Below are positions 35,174-42,636 of a stretch of 42,636 nt of DNA, piece after piece; position 1 is the first letter of the stretch; every line of letters begins with the position of its first letter. The stretch is from positions 1 through 42,636 of the forward strand of contig JASHSV010000310.1 of NCBI GenBank assembly GCA_030038535.1, read 5' to 3'. The position numbers and the translations under genes were made by a program. The notes under the pieces were generated by a model. That model saw nothing but the letters and a program-made list of their open reading frames with translations, searched no databases and was not told the origin of the DNA. The stretch comes from Candidatus Acidiferrales bacterium (GTDB lineage Bacteria > Acidobacteriota > Terriglobia > Acidiferrales > UBA7541).

Positions 35174-35598
35174 TTCTCTGCTCCGCGCGTCATCACGCTC
35201 TCGAGGGCCTGCACGTATTTCTGGGGAAGGGAACGCACGTTCATTTCGTGATCGGACACCAGGTGGGCCGTTTCGCCCTCGGCCAGGAGCGCGCCATCCG
35301 CGTCGCGCAGCACGCTGTAGGCAAAGCGCAGGACCGGGCCGCGCATTACTTTCAGCTCGGTCCGGATGCGCAGGAGGTCGTCATAGCGCGCCGCGCCCTT
35401 GTACCGGCAGCTTGCTTCGGCCACAACGATGTAGCATCCCTCTTCCCGTTCGAGGGTACGGTAGTCGAAGCCGAGTTCACGCATCAACTCAGCGCGTCCG
35501 ACCTCGAACCAGGTGAAATAGTTTCCGTAATAAGCCACTCCCATCTGGTCCGTTTCCGCGTAGCGGACGCGCAATGTGGTTTCAGAGAAGTGTGGCAT
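35170..35598 (-). CDS. Acyl-CoA thioesterase, YbgC/4HBT family
   Basis: This is a 142-residue hotdog-fold thioesterase. The N-terminal strand and helix carry VRYAETDQMGVAYYGNYFTWF, with the catalytic Asp of the YbgC/4-hydroxybenzoyl-CoA group in ETDQMG. Later strands read RYKGAARYDDLLRIRTELK. It probably hydrolyses a short or aromatic acyl-CoA. I start it at the ATG at 35598; an open frame extends upstream but lacks the fold and overlaps the next gene. Its stop overlaps the methyltransferase start. It lies 58 bases downstream of the enoyl-CoA hydratase gene on the same strand. Confidence 0.9.
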   Translation of the reverse strand: MPHFSETTLRVRYAETDQMGVAYYGNYFTWFEVGRAELMRELGFDYRTLEREEGCYIVVAEASCRYKGAARYDDLLRIRTELKVMRGPVLRFAYSVLRDADGALLAEGETAHLVSDHEMNVRSLPQKYVQALESVMTRGAEK

Positions 35599-35656
35599 CG
35601 CGCTGGGAAGTGTAGAGTCCTGCCTCGCTGAATTCAACACGCCACGGCCCTCCGCC

Positions 35657-36439
35657 TCATTCTCGCTGCCAGCGCGGTCTGCGCTTTTCCAGGAAGGACG
35701 AGACGCCCTCCTGAAAATCAGTCGTGGCACGGACGGCGGCGTTCGCTTCGATGGCCAGGCTGATTTCGCGGTCAATCGCCGGCTCCTCCGATTCAAGGAG
35801 CAGCTTTTTCGAAGCCAGCAAACTGGCCGGGCTGTTGGCCAGAAGCGTTCCAGCCAAAGCGCGCGCGCGGTCGAGAAGGGAATCGGCGGCGACAACCTCC
35901 TTGACGAGTCCCAGACGCTGCGCTTCTTCCGCCGGAAAAACACGGCCTGTGAGGATCAAGTCGCGAGCGGCCGCTTCTCCGATGCGCCGGCGCAAGAAAA
36001 CGGAAACGATCGCGGGCACAAAGCCGATGCGCACCTCCGTGTAGCCGAACGTGGCTTCCGGGGCCGCAAGAGTGAAATCGGGCAATGTCGCCAGGGCGCA
36101 GCCGCCGGCTAGCGCGGGTCCGTTGACGGCGGCAATGAGGACCTTTGGGAAGGCCCACATGCGACGGAACAGTTGCGCCATGCGCCGCGAATCTTCCAGA
36201 TTCTGCGCCGGCGACTGCGAGGAGATGTTTCGAAGCACCTCGAGGTCCATGCCCGCGCAGTAGGCTTTGCCGGCCCCCGTCAGAATGCCAATCCGAGCAG
36301 GGCTCGACTCGAGAGCAGCGAGTGCCACAAGTAGATCGTCAATCATTTGCGGGGAGATGGCGTTTCGCTTTTCCGGCCGGCTGAGAGTGAGGAGCGCAAT
36401 GGGGCCGTCAACTTCGAGTTTCAGTGTTTCGTATCCCAT
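35657..36439 (-). CDS. Enoyl-CoA hydratase, LiuC (methylglutaconyl-CoA hydratase)-like
   Basis: This is a 260-residue crotonase-family protein. The oxyanion-hole segments are AGKAYCAGMDL and GPALAGGCALATLPD. Of the two catalytic glutamates of classical enoyl-CoA hydratase, the first is replaced in GGCALAT, and the second is retained in TEVRIGFVPAIVS. That combination, and the EVRIG-PA-S pattern, resembles LiuC, which hydrates 3-methylglutaconyl-CoA in leucine breakdown. Neighbouring HMG-CoA lyase and acyl-CoA carboxylase beta genes support this. The substrate remains an inference. Confidence 0.88.
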   Translation of the reverse strand: MGYETLKLEVDGPIALLTLSRPEKRNAISPQMIDDLLVALAALESSPARIGILTGAGKAYCAGMDLEVLRNISSQSPAQNLEDSRRMAQLFRRMWAFPKVLIAAVNGPALAGGCALATLPDFTLAAPEATFGYTEVRIGFVPAIVSVFLRRRIGEAAARDLILTGRVFPAEEAQRLGLVKEVVAADSLLDRARALAGTLLANSPASLLASKKLLLESEEPAIDREISLAIEANAAVRATTDFQEGVSSFLEKRRPRWQRE

Positions 36440-36480
36440 TCCCAGTTTTTCCTGAAGACCGTGTCTCTTGTGGCCCTGCG

Positions 36481-37380
36481 CTATTGCACCGCGGTACTCG
36501 CGGGCTGGCCGTACATCGCCCGAATCCGATTGCTCATCTCCAGAGCGTCATCCAGCCGCCGGGCGTCCAGCCCGGTATCGAGTCCGCGCGCGGCAAGCGT
36601 CTCCACGACGATTTCGGTCGGAATATTGCCAACCAACTCATCTCCCGCGAATGGACAGCCACCGAGACCTCCCAGCGCGCTGTCAAACCGGCGGCAACCG
36701 GCTTCATAGGCGGCCAGAATTTTCTCGGCCGCTCCTTCGCGCCGGCTATGCAAGTGAACGCCGAGCTCGATTCCCTCGGCCTCTTCCTTGACGGCAGCGT
36801 ACAGCTCGCCTACCTCCACGGGCGAGGCCGTGCCTACCGTATCCGCCAAAGAAACGCAGCGCACGCCCGCTTTCTTAAGCCACTTGAGGGTGTGTGCCAC
36901 AATTTCGGCGCTCCAGGGCTCTTCGTACGGGTTCCCGAATGCCATCGAAATGTACACGACCAAGTTTCGCCGGGCCTCCTCCGTGGCCACCCGCAACCGC
37001 CCGACGAGCGCGCGCGACTCCTCGCGCGACATGTTCGCATTGGCGCGCCGAAAGTAGGCAGAAATCGAGTACGGATATCCGAAGGTAGTCACGCCCGGAG
37101 CGGCGAGTGCCCGCTCGAGGCCTTTTTCGTTCACCACGATGCCGATGATTTCCGGCGTGCCGGCCATTTGTCCGGTGGCAGCGGCGAGCCCGCGCATCAC
37201 TTCCTCGCTGTCCGCCATTTGCGGCACGTGCTTTGGAGAAACGAAGCTGACGGCATCGATGTGGCGAAATCCGGCCTCAATCAGCGCGAGGTGGTAAGCG
37301 GTCTTCGTCTCCCCCGGGATCAGGTTTGGCAAACCCTGCCAGGCGTCGCGCGGACATTCAATGAGTTTGACGCTCTCCAT
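36481..37380 (-). CDS. Hydroxymethylglutaryl-CoA lyase family protein
   Basis: This 299-residue TIM-barrel enzyme of the HMGL family is expected to split HMG-CoA to acetoacetate and acetyl-CoA, the last step of leucine breakdown. The catalytic Arg11-Asp12 pair is in ECPRDAWQGL, and the metal-binding His209 and His211 are in GVHLHS. The active-site Cys242 is in GLGGCPFAGDE, and the conserved Asn in GNIPTE follows. The family usually reads GPRDGLQNE, so the DAWQGL variant and the two extra residues after GGCPFAG are unusual. The ATG at 37380 has GAGGTG just before it and is preferred to an ATG ten codons upstream. It follows the carboxylase gene. Confidence 0.88.
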   Translation of the reverse strand: MESVKLIECPRDAWQGLPNLIPGETKTAYHLALIEAGFRHIDAVSFVSPKHVPQMADSEEVMRGLAAATGQMAGTPEIIGIVVNEKGLERALAAPGVTTFGYPYSISAYFRRANANMSREESRALVGRLRVATEEARRNLVVYISMAFGNPYEEPWSAEIVAHTLKWLKKAGVRCVSLADTVGTASPVEVGELYAAVKEEAEGIELGVHLHSRREGAAEKILAAYEAGCRRFDSALGGLGGCPFAGDELVGNIPTEIVVETLAARGLDTGLDARRLDDALEMSNRIRAMYGQPASTAVQ

Positions 37381-37406
37381 TTCACCTCTTTCCCCATTTG
37401 AAACCT

Positions 37407-39083
37407 TCAAGTCTGAAGCACGCCAGTTCGAAACTCGGGGACGTCCGGGTTGAGCGAGGCGGCCTCGAGTGCCCAGATCAACGCATCACGGGTCTGCGCG
37501 GGGTCAATGATGGCATCCACCCACAGACGCGCTGCCGCGTAACGCGGGTCGGTTTGGTGCTCATAGGTGGCACGCACCGATTCAAATAATTGCCGCTTTT
37601 CCTCCTCACTCAGCTTTTTCCCCTCGCGCTCCATCTGTTTGAGTTTGATTTCCACGAGTGTGCCCGCTGCGGAATCGCCGCTCATTACCGCATAGCGCGC
37701 GGTGGGCCACGCAAACAGGAAACGGGGGTCGTAGGCTTTCCCGCACATGGCGTAATGCCCGGCTCCAAAGCTGCCTCCACAAATCACGGCAATTTTGGGG
37801 ACCACGCTATTGGCCACGGCATTCACCATCTTCGCTCCGGCGCGGATGATACCGCTCCACTCCGCCTCTTTCCCGACCATGAAGCCGTTCACGTCGTGGA
37901 AGAAGACAAGCGGCACCAGATTCTGGTTGCAGTCGAGGATGAAGCGAGCCGCTTTCTCGGCTGATTCCGTGTAAATCACGCTGCCGAATTCCATGCGCTG
38001 CTCGCCCGTATGCGGCGCGCGCGTTTGCACGTGTTTGCGCTGATTGGCCACGATTCCCACCGCGTAGCCGCCAATCCGGCCGTAGCCGCAGAGCAGAGTC
38101 TGTCCGTACTCGGCCCGGTATTCCTCCAGGCGTCCGCCATCCAGAACGCGCGAGAGAATCTCATGCGTGTCGTAGGATTTCGCAGGGTCGGACGAAAAGA
38201 TTCCGTAAATCTCGTCCGGTGATTGTGCGGAAGGTTCGGCTGCAATCCGGTCGAAGGGCGCACTCGGGCGATGGCCCATTTTATCCACGAGGGAGCGAAT
38301 TCGGCGGAGGCATGCATCGTCGTCCGCCTCGCGAAAATCCACGGTGCCGCTAATCTGGGCGTGCATTTTCGCTCCGCCCAGATCTTCCGCCGAAACTTTC
38401 TGCCCGATGGCAGCTTGAACGAGCGCCGGCCCGGCAAGAAACAGGCCGCTCCCCTCCGTCATGAGAATGTGATCGCACATCACAGGGAGATATGCGCCGC
38501 CGGCCACGCACATGCCCATAATGGCCGTGATTTGGGGAATGCCCATCGCGCTCATCACAGCATTGTTGCGGAAGACGCGGCCGAAGTCGTCCGTATCGGG
38601 GAACACGTCCTCCTGCAGGGGAAGGAAGACTCCCGCCGAATCCACGAGATAGATCGTGGGAATGCGGTTTTCGATGGCGATATTCTGCGCACGAATGACC
38701 TTTTTGGCGGTCATTGGAAAGAAGGCGCCCGCCTTCACCGTGGCATCATTAGCGATCACTATGACGAGTCGTCCTGCTACTCGAGCCAGGCCCGTGACCG
38801 TTCCGGCTGCGGGCGCTCCACCCCAGTCGCCGTACATTTCGTAGGCGGCATAAATTCCCAGCTCAAAAAATGACGTGCGGGGATCGATGAGGCGTGCGAT
38901 GCGCTCCCGCGCGGTCAGGCGGTTCTTCTTGTGCTGGGAATCGATGGCTGCTTTGCCGCCGCCCTGGCGGATCTGCTCCTCCTCGTTTTTAATCTCGGAG
39001 ACAAGATCCACCATCCGCCTTGTATTGCGCTCGAATTCGGGAGCATCGCGTCTCGACTTCGGCCGCTCGACTGGATTCGCCAC
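37407..39083 (-). CDS. Acyl-CoA carboxylase carboxyltransferase (beta) subunit, methylcrotonyl-type
   Basis: This is a 558-residue biotin-dependent carboxyltransferase subunit. The two crotonase-like halves show GRLVIVIANDATVKAGAF, MCVAGGAYLPVMCDHILM, SAEDLGGAKMH and ISGTVDF. In the second half are NGFMVGKEAEWSGIIRAGAK, CGGSFGAGHYAMCGKAYDP and AARLWVDAIIDPAQTRDALIWAL. These resemble methylcrotonyl-CoA carboxylase beta more than propionyl-CoA carboxylase, and the next genes (HMG-CoA lyase, enoyl-CoA hydratase) fit leucine breakdown. The start is uncertain: GTG at 39083 has AGGTGA five bases upstream, but GTG at 39092 or an ATG at 39155, which would overlap the GNAT gene, are possible. No biotin-carboxylase alpha subunit gene is present. 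Confidence 0.9.
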   Translation of the reverse strand: MANPVERPKSRRDAPEFERNTRRMVDLVSEIKNEEEQIRQGGGKAAIDSQHKKNRLTARERIARLIDPRTSFFELGIYAAYEMYGDWGGAPAAGTVTGLARVAGRLVIVIANDATVKAGAFFPMTAKKVIRAQNIAIENRIPTIYLVDSAGVFLPLQEDVFPDTDDFGRVFRNNAVMSAMGIPQITAIMGMCVAGGAYLPVMCDHILMTEGSGLFLAGPALVQAAIGQKVSAEDLGGAKMHAQISGTVDFREADDDACLRRIRSLVDKMGHRPSAPFDRIAAEPSAQSPDEIYGIFSSDPAKSYDTHEILSRVLDGGRLEEYRAEYGQTLLCGYGRIGGYAVGIVANQRKHVQTRAPHTGEQRMEFGSVIYTESAEKAARFILDCNQNLVPLVFFHDVNGFMVGKEAEWSGIIRAGAKMVNAVANSVVPKIAVICGGSFGAGHYAMCGKAYDPRFLFAWPTARYAVMSGDSAAGTLVEIKLKQMEREGKKLSEEEKRQLFESVRATYEHQTDPRYAAARLWVDAIIDPAQTRDALIWALEAASLNPDVPEFRTGVLQT

Positions 39084-39145
39084 CTCAGTCACCTCGCGTT
39101 CCCTATCGTACTCCGTGTTAGAGTCTTTTCCCTCCTGCGAAAACC

Positions 39146-39967
39146 ATGACCACAACGGACTTTGCCGATCTAGCTCTGGCCCGCCGGCTGGAGGCCATGG
39201 AAGCTTTCTGCTGCCTGGATACGGCGCGCAACGTGGCGAGAATCCGCCCTGAGATTCCTTCCGCCGCTGAACAAATTGCCGGCGGCTGGGCCGTGTTTAC
39301 GGGTGTCGGTTCGCCCATCTCGGAAGCCCGCGGGTTGGGGATGGACGGCCCCGTCACACCTGCCGAGATGGACCGGCTGGAATCCTTCTACCATTCTCGA
39401 GGCGATGCCATCCGGATTGAGGTGTGCCCCCTGACTGATCCCACGCTCCATCAACTGCTCGCGGCCCGCGGCTACCAGCTGCTGGAGTTTTCCAACATGC
39501 TCGCGCGCCCGTTGGCGGCCGGGCAGGGCAGGGAAGCGCGCGCGTCAGACGCGCAAATTACCACGCGCATCGCCACTCCCGCCGAAGGGCCTCTTTGGGC
39601 GGATACCGTGGCCCGCTGCTTTGCTGGACAAATGGCCATAACCCAGGAACTCATTGACGTAGTGAGCTGCTGGACCCACTCGAGCATCGGCTCCTGCTAT
39701 TTTGGCTATGTGAGTGGAGAGATTGCCGGAGGCGGCAGCGTGGCGGTGAATGCTGGAGTGGGGCTGCTGGGCGGCGCGGGCACAGTGGAGCGGTTCCGCA
39801 ACCGCGGCGTACAGCAGGCGCTGATTGCCGCGCGCCTGGAACACGCGGCCCGGGCCGGCTGCGACCTGGCGATGACAGTGACGCTTCCCGGGTCCGGCTC
39901 GCAGAGGAATTGCGAGCGCCACGGCTTTCGCGTGGCCTATACGCGTGCCAAATTTGCTCTGGACTGA
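39146..39967 (+). CDS. GNAT-family N-acetyltransferase
   Basis: The 273-residue protein resembles a two-lobed GNAT. Residues 1-125 form an N-terminal domain without a clear acetyl-CoA site. The C-terminal half (about 135-270) has the acetyl-CoA region GAGTVERFRNRGVQQALIAARL, where the family motif is Q/RxxGxG/A, followed by AGCDLAMTVTLPGSGSQRNCERHGFRVAYTRAKFAL. The acceptor is unknown. It is the only plus-strand gene within an otherwise minus-strand catabolic block, standing between the carboxylase and mutase genes. It ends one base before the stop of the mutase small subunit. Confidence 0.85.
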   Translation: MTTTDFADLALARRLEAMEAFCCLDTARNVARIRPEIPSAAEQIAGGWAVFTGVGSPISEARGLGMDGPVTPAEMDRLESFYHSRGDAIRIEVCPLTDPTLHQLLAARGYQLLEFSNMLARPLAAGQGREARASDAQITTRIATPAEGPLWADTVARCFAGQMAITQELIDVVSCWTHSSIGSCYFGYVSGEIAGGGSVAVNAGVGLLGGAGTVERFRNRGVQQALIAARLEHAARAGCDLAMTVTLPGSGSQRNCERHGFRVAYTRAKFALD

Positions 39968-39968
39968 T

Positions 39969-40385
39969 TCAGGCTGATTTACCGGCCTCGGGTCCCACGC
40001 GCTTGTGAATGAAATCCACGATTTCCTGCGTCGCCGTGCCCGGGAGAAATATCGCCGCGATGCCCACCTGCTTCAAGCCGGGGATATCAGCCTCCGGAAT
40101 GATCCCGCCAATGATGACGGGAACGTCCTCCATTTGTTTCTCGCGAAGCAGTTCGAGCAGCCGCGGACAGAGCGTATTGTGCGCGCCGGAAAGGATCGAC
40201 AGGCCGATTACGTCCACATCTTCTTGTGCGGCGGCGGCCGCGATCATCTCCGGTGTCTGCCGCAGGCCGGTGTAAATGACCTCCATGCCGGCATCGCGCA
40301 GAGCGCGGGCAATCACCTTGGCGCCGCGGTCGTGGCCGTCGAGGCCGGGCTTAGCTATCAGAACGCGGATTTTTCGTTCCGGCAT
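39969..40385 (-). CDS. icmB: Cobalamin-binding small subunit of acyl-CoA mutase
   Basis: This 138-residue B12-binding domain provides the lower ligand of cobalamin for the split mutase. The DxHxxG motif is seen as LDGHDRGAK, with the cobalt-binding His18. The [12 protein letters not shown] and [18 protein letters not shown] segments fit the conserved second and third motifs of the domain. Its size equals that of IcmB-type small subunits. The start at 40385 is taken because the fold begins there; an ATG 30 codons upstream in the same frame lies in the intergenic stretch. The large-subunit gene lies 140 bases upstream on the same strand. Some archaeal methylmalonyl-CoA mutases are split in the same way. 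Confidence 0.88.
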   Translation of the reverse strand: MPERKIRVLIAKPGLDGHDRGAKVIARALRDAGMEVIYTGLRQTPEMIAAAAAQEDVDVIGLSILSGAHNTLCPRLLELLREKQMEDVPVIIGGIIPEADIPGLKQVGIAAIFLPGTATQEIVDFIHKRVGPEAGKSA

Positions 40386-40525
40386 AGAGAGGGAAGAATA
40401 CTGCAAGTCACGCGTGGCGAAAAGTGCAGGCAGGTCACGGGACTGCGGCGGGCGGATTCCGAATGAATTCGTCAAGAAGAGAGTTGAAGCGGAAATTCTC
40501 TCGAAGTGCGCTGGATTTCGACCTA

Positions 40526-42229
<1,704 letters not shown>

Positions 42230-42277
42230 GGCATCTCCCAGCCAGCCGGATTTCCTTGGGGATGGTTCGCTTGCGCA

Positions 42278-42306
42278 ATTCTACGGTACGGGGCAGGCAG
42301 GGGCAA
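42278..42306 (-). promoter_or_regulatory. Promoter of the acyl-CoA mutase genes
   Basis: On the minus strand TTGCCC (42306-42301, four of six) and TAGAAT (42283-42278, five of six) are separated by 17 bases. Transcription would begin near 42271, about 42 bases upstream of the icmA ATG at 42229. No cobalamin riboswitch elements were recognised in the 259-base upstream stretch. Confidence 0.45.
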
Positions 42307-42488
42307 CCAAGGCGGCCGCGGGACGCGCAACGTCCACTACGGGATTGCAGCGTAGCGGATCGTTAGGATGTCCGGAAAAGCGCGCGATTTGCGGCCGCCA
42401 AGTTTCAGGAGCCGAGCCTGCGCGTGAATGCGCGTGCGAACTCAAACCTCGGGCGACAGTAGAGAGACGGGCGGAGCGGGGAAACGGC

Positions 42489-42636
42489 CTAGTAATTCCC
42501 GTCCCTCACTCCCCGGTTCAGTTCCGCGCTGGGCGTTCCTGGAATCAGTGGCACGCGCACTGGCTGGGAATGCATGGCGTCGGCAACGTCGATGCGGTTC
42601 ACGTCGAGTGTGCGTCCGAGGGCGCGGTCGAAGTTC
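42489..42636 (-). CDS. C-terminus of a cut-off protein, possibly TolC-type
   Basis: A minus-strand frame enters at the right edge and ends at a TAG at 42491-42489. The 48 visible residues include NFDRALGRTLDVNRI and end RGVRDGNY. A stretch like NFDRAxGRTLDxN is often found at the C-terminus of outer-membrane efflux (TolC-family) proteins, so this may be the last part of one. The fragment is too short to be sure, and the gene's start lies outside the window. Confidence 0.4.
   Translation of the reverse strand, partial: NFDRALGRTLDVNRIDVADAMHSQPVRVPLIPGTPSAELNRGVRDGNY

Noticed and set aside
35170-35943. A longer thioesterase starting at 35943.
   Set aside because: The extra 115 residues overlap the enoyl-CoA hydratase gene in another frame, and the hotdog fold begins at the ATG at 35598.
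35657-36439. Inactive enoyl-CoA hydratase because one catalytic Glu is missing.
   Set aside because: LiuC-type hydratases share this pattern, so the change is a family trait rather than decay.
42230-42488. Cobalamin riboswitch or a small gene upstream of the mutase.
   Set aside because: No B12-box sequence or start-stop frame with a ribosome-binding site was seen. The stretch appears to hold only the promoter.

Overview
This 42.6 kb window looks like a piece of ordinary bacterial chromosome at roughly 60% G+C. It is densely packed with genes on both strands, and no stretch over 300 bases lacks a gene. It carries 37 complete protein genes and one cut-off C-terminus at the right edge. I found no rRNA, tRNA, CRISPR array, phage gene or insertion sequence. 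The mix of genes fits a member of the Acidobacteriota: split acyl-CoA mutase, myo-inositol-phosphate synthase, PolX, trpS-scpA-scpB-rluB order, a short secreted coiled-coil protein beside an NtrC-type regulator, and menaquinone-type MenG. That placement is an inference from resemblance, not a database result.

Layout. 2-9346 is mostly minus strand: glutamine synthetase, myo-inositol-1-phosphate synthase, a repeat-bearing secreted DUF4097 protein, PolX, a cold-shock protein, a Nudix hydrolase and a DUF169 protein. A plus-strand SRPBCC-epimerase fusion (1684-3090) interrupts it. 9511-16951 is a long plus-strand run: LytTR response regulator, acyl-CoA dehydrogenase, trpS, scpA, scpB, an RsuA/RluB-like protein, hisC and a CoA-binding protein, several with overlapping start and stop codons. 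17060-20335 is a minus-strand operon (SpoU-type RNA methyltransferase, rarA, secreted propeller-like protein). A secreted M1 peptidase with HEAT-like repeats, nadB, aroB and menG follow. 26886-31438 (minus) holds a prepilin peptidase, a sensor kinase, a secreted coiled-coil protein and a sigma-54 response regulator. 31702-32715 is a plus-strand alpha/beta hydrolase.

32766-42229 is a catabolic block on the minus strand. It contains a cobalamin acyl-CoA mutase in two subunits, an acyl-CoA carboxylase beta subunit, HMG-CoA lyase, a LiuC-like enoyl-CoA hydratase, a small thioesterase, a methyltransferase and histidine ammonia-lyase; one plus-strand GNAT gene lies inside it. Together these point to breakdown of branched-chain amino acids (leucine through methylcrotonyl/methylglutaconyl/HMG-CoA, valine or fatty acids through isobutyryl-CoA/butyryl-CoA) and histidine. 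The biotin-carboxylase partner, isovaleryl-CoA dehydrogenase and the rest of the hut pathway are not in the window.

I do not see a clear new defence or mobile system. The best leads are these: (1) the mutase has the Phe/Gln residue pair of isobutyryl-CoA mutase rather than methylmalonyl-CoA mutase; (2) the RsuA/RluB-like protein has lost both its catalytic Asp and its RNQ-type motif; (3) the tryptophanyl-tRNA synthetase has a four-Cys iron-sulphur-type motif and a large insertion; (4) the DUF4097 protein has an exact 18-residue repeat; (5) degenerate heptanucleotide repeats recur between genes; (6) the cold-shock leader can fold with one arm next to its ribosome-binding site.
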